A stretch of DNA of 64,000 nt, taken from the NCBI GenBank assembly GCA_910575585.1, contig CAJTGF010000015.1:1-64000 (forward strand). The letters run 5' to 3'. The notes beneath the pieces are model-generated. The model did no database searches and was not told the DNA's origin. It was given only the letters and a program-made list of their open reading frames with translations. This DNA is from Clostridiaceae bacterium. Lineage in GTDB: Bacteria; Bacillota; Clostridia; Lachnospirales; Lachnospiraceae. This document shows, piece after piece, positions 51,077 to 59,922 of the stretch (position 1 is the first letter of the stretch; every line of letters starts with the position of its first letter). A program made the translations under genes and the position numbers.

Positions 51077-52747
51077 ATGGCTGAATATGATAAGAAGAAG
51101 ACTATTGTAATCGGACACAAGAATCCGGACACGGATTCTATCTGCTCCGCCATCAGCTATGCGTACCTGAAACGAAAGGTAACGGGGCTGGAGTTTCAGC
51201 CCGGAAGGGCAGGACAGGTAAACGGAGAGACCCAGTTTGTGCTGGATTATTTCGGCGTGGAGGCTCCCAAGCTGATCGAGCATGTAAAGACCCAGGTAAA
51301 GGATATTGAGATCCGTCAGACCAAGGGGGTTAAGAAGAACATTTCCCTGAAAAAAGCGTGGAATATTATGCAGGAGGCCAATGTGGTGACCCTTCCGGCG
51401 GTGACCGATGACGGCATCCTGGAGGGCCTTATTACGGTAGGCGATATTACCAAGTCCTACATGAATGTCTATGACAGCAGCATTTTATCAAAGGCCGGCA
51501 CCCAGTACGCCAACATCATAGAGACCGTTGAGGGAGATCTGGTGGTGGGCGATAAGGAGGCATATTTTTCAGAGGGAAAGGTGCTGATCGCTGCCGCTAA
51601 CCCGGATTTGATGGAATACTACATCAATAAAAATGACCTGGTGATCCTGGGCAACCGGTATGAGTCCCAGCTGTGCGCCATTGAGATGGAGGCAGCCTGC
51701 ATTATCGTATGCGAGGGAGCAGGCGTGTCCTTGACCATCAAAAAGCTGGCCCAGGAGCGGGGCTGCACGATCATTGCCACTGCCTACGATACATACACCG
51801 TGGCCCGGCTGGTAAATCAGAGTATGCCTATCAGCTATTTCATGAAAACGGAAAATCTCATTACCTTTGAGGACAGCGACATTATTGACGAGATAAAGGA
51901 TGTTATGGCCAGCAAGCGCCACAGGGATTTTCCGGTCCTTGACAAAAACGGCAAGTATGAGGGCATGATTTCCCGCCGGAATCTGCTGGGAGCCCAGGGG
52001 AAGATGCTGATCCTGGTGGACCACAATGAAAAGACTCAGGCTGTGGACGGAGTGGAAAATGCCAGGATCATGGAGATCATTGACCACCACAGACTGGGTA
52101 CTATTGAGACCATATCCCCTGTATTTTTCAGAAACCAGCCTCTCGGCTGTACGGCTACCATTGTGTACCAGATGTACCGGGAAGCAGGGGTTGAGGTGGA
52201 GCAAAAGATCGCGGGGCTTTTGTGCAGCGCCATCATTTCCGATACTCTGCTGTTCCGCTCGCCTACCTGTACGGAGATAGACAAAAGGACTGCCATAGAA
52301 CTGGCGCAGATCGCCGGGATCCAGCTGGAGGAATACGCCAGGGAGATGTTTACGGCAGGGAGCAATTTAAAGAACAAGACGGATGAGGAGATTTTCTATC
52401 AGGATTTCAAGCGGTTTACGGCTGGAAAAGTGGCGTTCGGCGTGGGACAGATCAGTTCCCTCAATGAACAGGAGCTGGATTCCCTGAAAGAGCGTCTTTT
52501 AGTGTATATTACGGAGGCTCACAAGCATCAGAGAGGCATTGATATGATGTTCTTTATGCTGACCAATATCTTGGACGAATCAACCGTGCTCATATGTGAA
52601 GGGATCGGGGCAAAGAAGATGATCCTCGGCGCGTTCCACATTGAGGATGACGGCAAGGACGGGCGCAGCAGCGTGGTGAAGCTTCCGGGAGTGGTGTCCC
52701 GCAAGAAACAGCTGATACCGGCTATCGGCATGGCTTTGCAGGCGTGA
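51077..52747 (+). CDS. ppaC: Manganese-dependent inorganic pyrophosphatase with CBS and DRTGG domains
   Basis: 556 residues, DHH superfamily family II pyrophosphatase. The catalytic DHH motifs are GHKNPDTDSICSA at the N-terminus and EIIDHHRLGTIE at about 335; DHHA2 is C-terminal (SVVKLPGVVSRKKQL). Between the DHH halves lie two CBS repeats (about 72-130 and 255-310) around a DRTGG domain. Such inserts bind adenine nucleotides and tune activity. The length matches this clostridial form. AGGAGGGGAA precedes the ATG. Confidence 0.93.
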   Translation: MAEYDKKKTIVIGHKNPDTDSICSAISYAYLKRKVTGLEFQPGRAGQVNGETQFVLDYFGVEAPKLIEHVKTQVKDIEIRQTKGVKKNISLKKAWNIMQEANVVTLPAVTDDGILEGLITVGDITKSYMNVYDSSILSKAGTQYANIIETVEGDLVVGDKEAYFSEGKVLIAAANPDLMEYYINKNDLVILGNRYESQLCAIEMEAACIIVCEGAGVSLTIKKLAQERGCTIIATAYDTYTVARLVNQSMPISYFMKTENLITFEDSDIIDEIKDVMASKRHRDFPVLDKNGKYEGMISRRNLLGAQGKMLILVDHNEKTQAVDGVENARIMEIIDHHRLGTIETISPVFFRNQPLGCTATIVYQMYREAGVEVEQKIAGLLCSAIISDTLLFRSPTCTEIDKRTAIELAQIAGIQLEEYAREMFTAGSNLKNKTDEEIFYQDFKRFTAGKVAFGVGQISSLNEQELDSLKERLLVYITEAHKHQRGIDMMFFMLTNILDESTVLICEGIGAKKMILGAFHIEDDGKDGRSSVVKLPGVVSRKKQLIPAIGMALQA

Positions 52748-52778
52748 CAGACAGCAGGAATGAGGAACAGGAGGATGG

Positions 52779-53060
52779 ATGATGACGTTTATTTACCCGG
52801 CGGTTTTTACTCCCCATAAAGAGGATCCCGGCTATCACGCGTATTTTCCCGATCTGGAGGGCTGTCAGGCCGACGGCCCCGATCTGGAAGATGCCATGGA
52901 TAATGCCAGAGAAGCGGCATACAACTGGATCTGTGTGGAACTGGAAGAGGAATTTGTGGAATTACCGGAGGTAAGCCATGAAGATGATATCAGCCTTGAG
53001 GAGGGCCAGTTTGTGCGGCAGATGATGATCGTTGTGAAGCTGATGCCTGACAATGATTAG
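52779..53060 (+). CDS. HicB-like protein without a HicA partner
   Basis: 93 residues. YPAVFTPHKEDPGYHAYFPDLEGCQADG followed by DLEDAMDNAREA is the HicB partial RNase-H-like fold. No ribbon-helix-helix or HTH tail is present, and no HicA toxin gene is seen next to it, so this is likely a solitary HicB-type protein with another role. GGAGG precedes two adjacent ATGs. Confidence 0.8.
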   Translation: MMTFIYPAVFTPHKEDPGYHAYFPDLEGCQADGPDLEDAMDNAREAAYNWICVELEEEFVELPEVSHEDDISLEEGQFVRQMMIVVKLMPDND

Positions 53061-53072
53061 GAGAGGTGCGGT

Positions 53073-53654
53073 ATGGGACATTTGAAGGAAGTGTGGAAGC
53101 CGGGGAATATGCTGTATCCCGTTCCGGCGGTTATGGTCAGCTGCGGACGTCCGAAAGAAACGCCCAACATCATTACCGTGGCCTGGGCAGGCACCGTATG
53201 TTCAGACCCGGTGATGGTGTCCGTCTCCGTGAGAAAAGAGCGGTACAGTTATGATATTATAAAAGATACCGGGGAGTTTGTGATCAACCTGGTGACAAAG
53301 GATTTAGCTTATGCGGCCGACTACTGCGGAGTAAGATCAGGACGGGATGTTGATAAGTTTCGGGATATGAAGCTGACGCCTTTAAGATCCACCTGCATCC
53401 AGGTGCCGGGGATAGAGGAGAGCCCTGTTAATCTGGAGTGCCAAGTAAGCCAGGTGGTGGAACTGGGCAGCCACGATATGTTTTTGTCAAAGGTTGTGGC
53501 CGTGACTGTGGACAAGGATCATATGGACGAAAAGGGCAAATTCCACTTAAATGAAACCGGCCTGGTGGCCTATTCTCACGGCGAATATTTTCTTTTGGGT
53601 GAAAAACTGGGCAAATTTGGGTATTCGGTTCAAAAGAAAGGAAGACGGAGATGA
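53073..53654 (+). CDS. Flavin reductase family protein
   Basis: 193 residues of the FMN-binding split-barrel type. PVPAVMVSCGRPKETPNIITVAWAGTVCSDPVMVS at the N-terminus, then ERYSYDIIKDTGEFVINL and LECQVSQVVELGSHDMF are typical. It reduces flavins with NAD(P)H or acts as a redox protein. GAGGTGCGGT before the ATG. Its stop overlaps aroK by four bases. Confidence 0.9.
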   Translation: MGHLKEVWKPGNMLYPVPAVMVSCGRPKETPNIITVAWAGTVCSDPVMVSVSVRKERYSYDIIKDTGEFVINLVTKDLAYAADYCGVRSGRDVDKFRDMKLTPLRSTCIQVPGIEESPVNLECQVSQVVELGSHDMFLSKVVAVTVDKDHMDEKGKFHLNETGLVAYSHGEYFLLGEKLGKFGYSVQKKGRRR

Positions 53655-54184
53655 CGAAAAAGGACAGAAATATCACGCTGGTGGGGATGCCGGCTTCCGG
53701 GAAGAGTACAGTGGGCGTTCTTCTGGCCAAGCGTCTGGGATTTTCTTTTGTGGATGTGGATATTGTGATCCAGGAAAGGGAAAAAAGACTGCTTAAGGAG
53801 ATTATCGCGCAGGAGGGACTGGATGGTTTTCTGGATGTGGAGAACCGCGTCAACGCTTCCCTGGATGTGGATCGGTCGGTGATCGCGCCGGGCGGGAGCG
53901 TGATCTACGGGAAAGAGGCCATGGAACACCTTAAGGAGATCAGCACCATTGTATATCTGAAATTAAGTTATGAGGATGTGAAAGCCCGTCTGGGCAACCT
54001 GGTGGACCGGGGAGTGGTGTTAAAGGACGGTATGACGCTTCTGGATCTGTACAATGAGCGGGTGCCTTATTATGAAAGGTATGCGGATATTACGGTGGAT
54101 GAGACAGGACAGACGGCGGGGCAGACGGTGGATTATCTTAGGAAGATCATGGAACAGCGGTTAGGGATGAAAAGCGGAGAGTAA
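53651..54184 (+). CDS. aroK: Shikimate kinase-like protein
   Basis: 177 residues. Walker A GMPASGKSTVG at about 12-22, LGFSFVDVDIVIQ with the Asp pair, and NERVPYYERYADITVD near the end are as in shikimate kinase. Two substrate positions differ: the usual FRxxE reads FLDVE and the GGG loop reads PGGSVIY. It may be a divergent shikimate kinase or a relative with another substrate. Translationally coupled to the flavin reductase gene. Confidence 0.75.
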   Translation: MTKKDRNITLVGMPASGKSTVGVLLAKRLGFSFVDVDIVIQEREKRLLKEIIAQEGLDGFLDVENRVNASLDVDRSVIAPGGSVIYGKEAMEHLKEISTIVYLKLSYEDVKARLGNLVDRGVVLKDGMTLLDLYNERVPYYERYADITVDETGQTAGQTVDYLRKIMEQRLGMKSGE

Positions 54185-54202
54185 AATCTCTCCGCTTTTT
54201 TT
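54173..54202. terminator. Bidirectional terminator after aroK
   Basis: AGCGGAGAG pairs with CTCTCCGCT around TAAAAT, then seven T. It lies between convergent genes and contains the aroK stop. Confidence 0.9.
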
Positions 54203-54650
54203 ACAACATCTCCATATAAGCCAAAACTTTATCCAGAACCTCCAGTCCATAATGGACAGCCACAGCCAGGATCGCCAGGGATATAAGCAAGAACACCAGC
54301 TTATACAGCAGATATGCCTTTGCAAAGTCCCGCCGGGGTCCTTTGGAGGGGCTGCAGGCCAGAATGATCAGGTAAATCCAGCCGATAATGGGAATATTCA
54401 TGCACATAAGGGTAACAAACCAGCTGCGCACCGGAACAAAAACGCTGTCTATGGAATCGTCTGGGGCATGAGTCTGTTTTGGATCGGAAGCCTTATCCCC
54501 GAAAACGCCGTTAGGTTCAGGAATATCCAGAGGTATGACGGCGGAGGTGGAAGCCAGTTCCGAAAGTTCGGAAAGTGTTTCCTCCTTGTGTCCTAACTTG
54601 TCTATAAGCTCCTCTGCCTCTTTCTCTTTTTCGAAATCTAATTTATCCAA
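54201..54650 (-). CDS. Small two-helix membrane protein
   Basis: 149 residues. An acidic N-terminal half (EKEAEELIDKLGHKEETLSEL), then two membrane helices (WFVTLMCMNIPIIGWIYLIILA and LLYKLVFLLISLAILAVAV). No known domain. The start lies two bases after the stop of the PBP gene, so the two are cotranscribed; ribosome site within the PBP end. Confidence 0.7.
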   Translation of the reverse strand: MDKLDFEKEKEAEELIDKLGHKEETLSELSELASTSAVIPLDIPEPNGVFGDKASDPKQTHAPDDSIDSVFVPVRSWFVTLMCMNIPIIGWIYLIILACSPSKGPRRDFAKAYLLYKLVFLLISLAILAVAVHYGLEVLDKVLAYMEML

Positions 54651-54652
54651 CG

Positions 54653-57600
54653 TCAGTTCCTCCCAGGTCCATAAGATGGTGTATTCCAGTAACGCTTTTC
54701 TGTGGTAAGGGTCTGATACAGAGCTTGCTGATCTTTTGCGCCCTGGGCCATAGCGTCAGCTTTTTTCTGGGCCTCCTGGGCATTCCACTGGGCTTCGGTA
54801 GGGAGGGAACGGATGCGGCGGATGGCGGCGTCCAGGCGGGCGCGGTAGCTTTCCGTATCCGCATAGCCGTACAGTTCCCCAAGTTTGGCGATGGCCGTGT
54901 TCACCAGACTTTCCGCGTCAGAGGACTGGTATTTCAGTTCCTCCAGAATTTGCAGCGCTGTCTCAAAAGAAGTTATCCGGTCCTGGATCTCCTGGTTCTT
55001 TCTGTCCAGAGCCGCCTGTTCTTCTGCTCGTTTAAGTTCCTGCATTTCCAGCAGGTCCTGTTTTTCCTCGTAGACACGGATGGATTCTCCCATGGTATCT
55101 ATAATGGAGGAAAATTCCAGCCAACGGTTTTCACACCGGTCATAAAGGCGGCGGCGGTCCTCTCCGTCCTGAACCTGCTTTAACTTTGCCGAGATATCTT
55201 TGTAATGTTCCCGAATGGCATAAACATCATCTGCGGAATGGATGGTCTCGTTTTCAAAGGCAGTAATAAGTCCCTCCAGTTCTTCCACCAGCCTGCTCTG
55301 GTTCTTGTCCGTAAGGTGCTGACGGGCGCGCAGCTCGGAGCTGTTGCTGAAATAGTCTACTAAGTGTGTGCCGGCCTGGGCCGACGGTTCCACATAAGGC
55401 GCATCCGACGGCGCAGGGGCAGGAGGAGCCGGAGCCGGCTGCGGCTCAGGAGCCGCGCTTTCCTGGGGGTCCGGCTGTGGCTGGGTCTCCTGGGGCGGCG
55501 GTGTCGTCCCGGGACCCGGTCTTACAGGAACGGAGGAGGAAGAGGTCTGGCTGTCTGACTGTCCGGGGCCCTGGGGCTGTACCCCGGGGCCTGTCATGGA
55601 AGTCATATAGTATACGGCTTCGTCAGATGGATTGGCGCTGTTTAAAAGCATGGCAGTTCTGCCGGCTGCGGCCCATGGCGGTGTCTCCGGCGTGACCAGG
55701 ATCTCCGGAGACACCGGGGCAGGCGCGGCCGTCTCTGATGCCTCGGCGGCGGATGGGGCGGGGGCATAGCCGGGGCCTATGGGATGAGTCGGAGCAGGAG
55801 TTGTCTCCTGGGGGGCTGTCTCCTGGGGCGCCGTCTCCGGCGGGGCGGCAGGAGCGGGATTGGCGGGAGGCGCCGGAGCTGCCGGTGCCGGCGTGGAGGC
55901 TGGCTTTTTGGAAGGCTCATCCTGGGATGGGATCACATAGGTAGGATGGAGCCTTGCGCCTGTAGCCGGGTCATAAGAATCCTTTACAACGGTTTCCGGC
56001 TGTTCCCAATCCCAGGGTTCCAACCCTTCATGCAGCTGATCCATAACTTTCTTCCAGATAACCCCTGCGTAAGTGCTGCCGAAGATGCCGGGCATAGCCC
56101 TGGGCGTATCGTATCCAACCCACACAGCTCCCGTATAGTAGCGGGTATAGCCGCAGAACCAGGTGTCTTTGCTGCTGTTGGTAGTGCCTGTTTTTCCGGC
56201 TGCAGGCATATCAACGGAAAGCTTTAAAGCCCGTCCGGTCCCGTAGGGCGCGGTGATGGTCCCTTTTAAAACATCGGTAAGCATAAACGCGGTGTCAATG
56301 GTGTAAACCTGTTTTGTGACAGCATAGGAGCGGGAGGTAAGGTCGCCTTCCTGTTCATGCTGGATCTTCAGGATACAGGTTCTGTCATTGTAAACGCCGC
56401 TGTTGGCCAGAGTGCTGAAGCCTTTTGCCATATCCACCACCCGGACGCCGTTGGTAAAGCCGCCGATGCTTAAGGCCGGAACTCCGTTATCCACATAAGT
56501 CAGCCTTTGGAACTGCATGCTGTCCAGATAACTTAACCCGGTGTCAATGCCGATATCTTCCAGAACCTGCCAGGCCACGGTGTTAAGGCTGCGGTTTAAC
56601 GCTTCCCGGACAGTGACAGGGCCGTAGTAGTGGCCGCCGCTGTTGGCAGGGCCGTCTTCCCACTGATGGTCGTCCACTATGCGGGAAGGATAGTATTCTC
56701 CGGTGTCAAAGGCAGGGCCGTAGTCAAGGAGAGGCTTAATGGTGCTGCCCGGCTGTCTGGCGCTTAAATACGCCCGGTTAAACTGATCTTCTGTGCCTCT
56801 GCCCCCTACAATGGCTACCACGTAGTTGGTCTGATTGTCAACGATGACCGCGGCTCCCTGGAGGGCGTATTTGCCGTTGTCCTGCAGCTCCGTGTAGGAG
56901 GACAGAACCTCATCCAGGCTGTTTTGGACCATGTTCTGGATATTCTGGTCCAGGGAGGTGTAGATTTTGTACCCTCCGTTACGGATGGAGTCGTTTTTCT
57001 CGTTGTAAGCGGCAGTGTATTTTTCCATATAGGCATCGTAGTCCGGCTTGTCTGAAAAGGTGTAGCGGAATTGAAATTCATCTCGCTTCATCAGTTCCAG
57101 CGCGGCGCAGTGGATGGCATAGCTGGTGAGATAACTGTCGTCGGTGCCTTCCTGCTGTTCCTGGATGATGTTAAGGGACTGGGACACGGCTTTTTCGTAT
57201 TCTTCCTGCGTGAGCATGTCCACTTCCAACATGCTTTTCAGCACTTCGTTGCGCTTTTTCAGCGCCGCGTCCGGGTGGAGCACCGGGTCGTAGGCGGAGG
57301 GGCTGTTGCTGATCCCTACCAGGACGGCGGCTTCATAAACTTCCAGGTCCGAAGCGTCTTTTCCGAAATAGTAGCGGCTGGCGGCCTGGACGCCGTAGCA
57401 CTGATGGCCGTAAAAGTTGGTGTTGCAGTAAAACTCCATAATATCGGCCTTGGAGTAGGTCTTCTCGATCTCCGGGGCAAGAAGGATCTCCACCATCTTT
57501 CTGGTAAAGGTTTTTTCCTGGGTCAGGTAAGTGTTCTTGATGATCTGCTGGGTAATGGTGCTTCCCCCCTGGGTGATGGCTCCCCTGTGTTTGATAAGGG

Positions 57601-58015
57601 CAAGACCCGCGCGGGTGGTGGCGATCCAGTCAACACCGTTGTGGATCTTAAAACGGCGGTCCTCCTGGGCTATGTAGGCATTTTGAAGATTCAGGCTGAT
57701 CTGGGTGATGTCCGAGTATTCATAATGGCCTGCGTTGATGATGCCGATGCGTTTGCCGTTTTTATCAAATATTTCCGTGTCTGAGAGCATGCTGAAATCA
57801 TCCCGTTCCATCTGGGCAAGAGTGTCGTAGGCCACCTGCCGGCTGCGTTCCAGATGAGGCTTTACTTTCATAAATACCACAAACCCCGCGATCAGGCAGA
57901 GGATGAAAGCCACGGTGATGGTCTGGAGCAGAGTCTGCAAAAGCCATCCCATGGCGCCTAAGATACTGAAAACGGCGGCAAACAGAAACCGGATGAATTT
58001 TTTAATAAAATTCAT
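54653..58015 (-). CDS. Class A penicillin-binding protein with long C-terminal extension
   Basis: 1120 residues. A membrane helix (about 12-50) is followed by a GT51 glycosyltransferase: YIAQEDRRFKIHNGVDW with catalytic Glu and GGSTITQQIIKN. The transpeptidase domain has SRQPGSTIKPLLD (catalytic Ser-x-x-Lys), RSLNT (SxN) and KTGTTNSSKDTW (KTG). About 420 residues after the KTG region: a Pro/Ala/Glu-rich segment (about 715-925) and a coiled coil (KRAEEQAALDRKNQEIQDR). Start at 58015 with AAAGGACC; the frame runs 24 codons further up. It builds the cell wall; the tail is unusual. Confidence 0.93.
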   Translation of the reverse strand: MNFIKKFIRFLFAAVFSILGAMGWLLQTLLQTITVAFILCLIAGFVVFMKVKPHLERSRQVAYDTLAQMERDDFSMLSDTEIFDKNGKRIGIINAGHYEYSDITQISLNLQNAYIAQEDRRFKIHNGVDWIATTRAGLALIKHRGAITQGGSTITQQIIKNTYLTQEKTFTRKMVEILLAPEIEKTYSKADIMEFYCNTNFYGHQCYGVQAASRYYFGKDASDLEVYEAAVLVGISNSPSAYDPVLHPDAALKKRNEVLKSMLEVDMLTQEEYEKAVSQSLNIIQEQQEGTDDSYLTSYAIHCAALELMKRDEFQFRYTFSDKPDYDAYMEKYTAAYNEKNDSIRNGGYKIYTSLDQNIQNMVQNSLDEVLSSYTELQDNGKYALQGAAVIVDNQTNYVVAIVGGRGTEDQFNRAYLSARQPGSTIKPLLDYGPAFDTGEYYPSRIVDDHQWEDGPANSGGHYYGPVTVREALNRSLNTVAWQVLEDIGIDTGLSYLDSMQFQRLTYVDNGVPALSIGGFTNGVRVVDMAKGFSTLANSGVYNDRTCILKIQHEQEGDLTSRSYAVTKQVYTIDTAFMLTDVLKGTITAPYGTGRALKLSVDMPAAGKTGTTNSSKDTWFCGYTRYYTGAVWVGYDTPRAMPGIFGSTYAGVIWKKVMDQLHEGLEPWDWEQPETVVKDSYDPATGARLHPTYVIPSQDEPSKKPASTPAPAAPAPPANPAPAAPPETAPQETAPQETTPAPTHPIGPGYAPAPSAAEASETAAPAPVSPEILVTPETPPWAAAGRTAMLLNSANPSDEAVYYMTSMTGPGVQPQGPGQSDSQTSSSSVPVRPGPGTTPPPQETQPQPDPQESAAPEPQPAPAPPAPAPSDAPYVEPSAQAGTHLVDYFSNSSELRARQHLTDKNQSRLVEELEGLITAFENETIHSADDVYAIREHYKDISAKLKQVQDGEDRRRLYDRCENRWLEFSSIIDTMGESIRVYEEKQDLLEMQELKRAEEQAALDRKNQEIQDRITSFETALQILEELKYQSSDAESLVNTAIAKLGELYGYADTESYRARLDAAIRRIRSLPTEAQWNAQEAQKKADAMAQGAKDQQALYQTLTTEKRYWNTPSYGPGRN

Positions 58016-58187
58016 GACAAAGGGTCCTTTCTCATTGATGCCTATATTATAAATCAAAACCGGGAAAAATGGCATAGTAATTCGCAAATTTTACAAAAAA
58101 TAAGCAAAAAACTTGAATCATTTTCTGGGATGCGATAAGATAAAGTTAAGAATGGATTTTAAATTTTTAAAAGAGGAGAGTAAGAGT

Positions 58188-58874
58188 ATGCAGTATCGGG
58201 TGATCGGAGACACTATGCCGGCGATCGAGGTAATGTTCGACGCGCCGGGGGAGAGCATGTACACCCAGTCAGGTGGGATGGCGTGGATGACCGACGGGGT
58301 GGAGATGTCCACCAATACCAAGGGCGGGCTGATGAAAGGACTTGGCCGGATGTTCTCGGGGGAATCCCTGTTTATGGCGACTTATGAGGCCAGAAGGGCC
58401 GGAGCCATGATCGCGTTCGCGTCTACGGTGGCGGGGCGCATCCTTCCGGTGGATGTCAGTGTAAACGGGGGACTTATCTGTCAGAAGGGGGCGTTTTTGT
58501 GCGCCCAGGACAGCGTGAATCTGGATATTACGTTTACAAAAAAGTTTTCCGCCGGACTTTTTGGCGGCGAAGGATTTATTCTCCAGGACATTAACGGCCA
58601 TGGCATGGCGTTTCTGGAGATTGACGGGGATATGGTGGAAAAGCATCTGGGAGCCGGGGAAGTGCTTAAGGTGGACACGGGCAATGTGGTCGCCTTTGAG
58701 AAGACCGTCACGTATGAGATCGAGACGGTGAAAGGGCTGGGGAATATTTTCTTTGGCGGTGAGGGATTGTTTTTGACCAGACTTATGGGGCCGGGAAAAG
58801 TGATCCTGCAGACCCAGAACATAGCGGAGTTTGCGGGGCGCATCGCGCGGTTTATGCCTGTCAGCGGCAAATAA
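58188..58874 (+). CDS. TIGR00266/AIM24 family protein
   Basis: 228 residues. YRVIGDTMPAIEVMFDAPGESMYTQSGGMAWM at the start and then repeated FLTR, GVILQT-like strands typical of the AIM24/TIGR00266 fold. Function unknown. Start at 58188 with GAGGAGAG ahead; the frame runs 25 codons upstream. Confidence 0.85.
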   Translation: MQYRVIGDTMPAIEVMFDAPGESMYTQSGGMAWMTDGVEMSTNTKGGLMKGLGRMFSGESLFMATYEARRAGAMIAFASTVAGRILPVDVSVNGGLICQKGAFLCAQDSVNLDITFTKKFSAGLFGGEGFILQDINGHGMAFLEIDGDMVEKHLGAGEVLKVDTGNVVAFEKTVTYEIETVKGLGNIFFGGEGLFLTRLMGPGKVILQTQNIAEFAGRIARFMPVSGK

Positions 58875-58936
58875 TAAAGAGAGATGCCATTGGTAAGGGT
58901 AATATTGAAAAATGAACACAAATAAGAGGAGGTAGA

Positions 58937-59905
58937 ATGATCATGAAAAGACTGCTGGCCATCGGAGAGGCGCTGATCGATTTTATTCCGGAGGAGACCG
59001 GAAAGGAATTAAAGAATGTAAAGGGCTTTCAGCCTGCCGTAGGCGGCGCGCCGGCCAATGTGTGCGGGGCTTATGTGAAACTGGGCGGGGAAGCGGCTAT
59101 GATCACCCAGCTGGGGGACGATCCTTTCGGGGATAAGATCGTGGATGAGTTTGTATCCTGCGGGATCGGGTGCCAGTATGTGAAGCGGACTAAGGAGGCC
59201 AACACTTCGCTGGCTTTTGTGGCCCTTAAAGGCGACGGGAACCGGGAGTTTTCTTTTTACCGCAAGCCGGGGGCGGATATGCTCCTTAAGGCGGAGGACG
59301 TGAAGGAGGAGTGGTTTGAGGATGCGTTTGCCCTTCACTTTTGTTCCGTGTCTTTGGGGGATTTTCCCATGAAGGAAGCCCACAAAAAGGCAGTGGAGTA
59401 TGCGGTTAAGAAGGGGGCGCTGATCAGCTTTGACCCCAATCTGCGTCTGCAGCTTTGGGAGGATAGGGAGAAGCTGCGGCAGGCGGTTTTGGAGTTTGCC
59501 CCTCTTGCCCATGTGCTGAAGATATCGGATGAGGAGCTGAAGTTTATTACCGGGTGTGATGAGATTGAGAAGGCGCTTCCCGGTCTGTTTAAGGGCAATA
59601 CCCGGATGGTGATCTATACAAAGGGTTCCGACGGGGCAGAGTGTTATACGGCCTGCCATAAAGGGGCTGCGGCCGGGAAAAAAGTGAAGGCTGTGGATAC
59701 TACCGGGGCCGGGGACGGGTTTATCGGTTCTTTCCTGTACTGTCTGGCCGACGACGGCGTGACGGCGGACAGCCTGGCCCAGGTGACAGGGGAGAAGATG
59801 GCAAAATATTTGGAATTTGCCAACGCGTTCTGCGGCATCAGCGTTACAAAGCATGGGGCGATCGCGTCTTATCCTACGATGGAGGAGATGAAGGGGAAGG
59901 CATAG
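58937..59905 (+). CDS. PfkB family carbohydrate kinase (fructokinase-like)
   Basis: 322 residues of the ribokinase/PfkB family. AIGEALIDFIPEE at the N-terminus, GGAPANVCGAYVKLGG (substrate site), DPNLRLQLWED, and the catalytic anion hole and base in DTTGAGDGFIGSFLYCL. The pattern matches bacterial fructokinases. The next gene, a regulator, starts 17 bases later. GGAGGTAGA before the ATG. Confidence 0.9.
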   Translation: MIMKRLLAIGEALIDFIPEETGKELKNVKGFQPAVGGAPANVCGAYVKLGGEAAMITQLGDDPFGDKIVDEFVSCGIGCQYVKRTKEANTSLAFVALKGDGNREFSFYRKPGADMLLKAEDVKEEWFEDAFALHFCSVSLGDFPMKEAHKKAVEYAVKKGALISFDPNLRLQLWEDREKLRQAVLEFAPLAHVLKISDEELKFITGCDEIEKALPGLFKGNTRMVIYTKGSDGAECYTACHKGAAAGKKVKAVDTTGAGDGFIGSFLYCLADDGVTADSLAQVTGEKMAKYLEFANAFCGISVTKHGAIASYPTMEEMKGKA

Positions 59906-59922
59906 GGAGCCTGTGGTACTAT

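Noticed and set aside
52740-53080. HicAB toxin-antitoxin pair
   Set aside because: Only the HicB half is present; the flanking genes are pyrophosphatase and flavin reductase.
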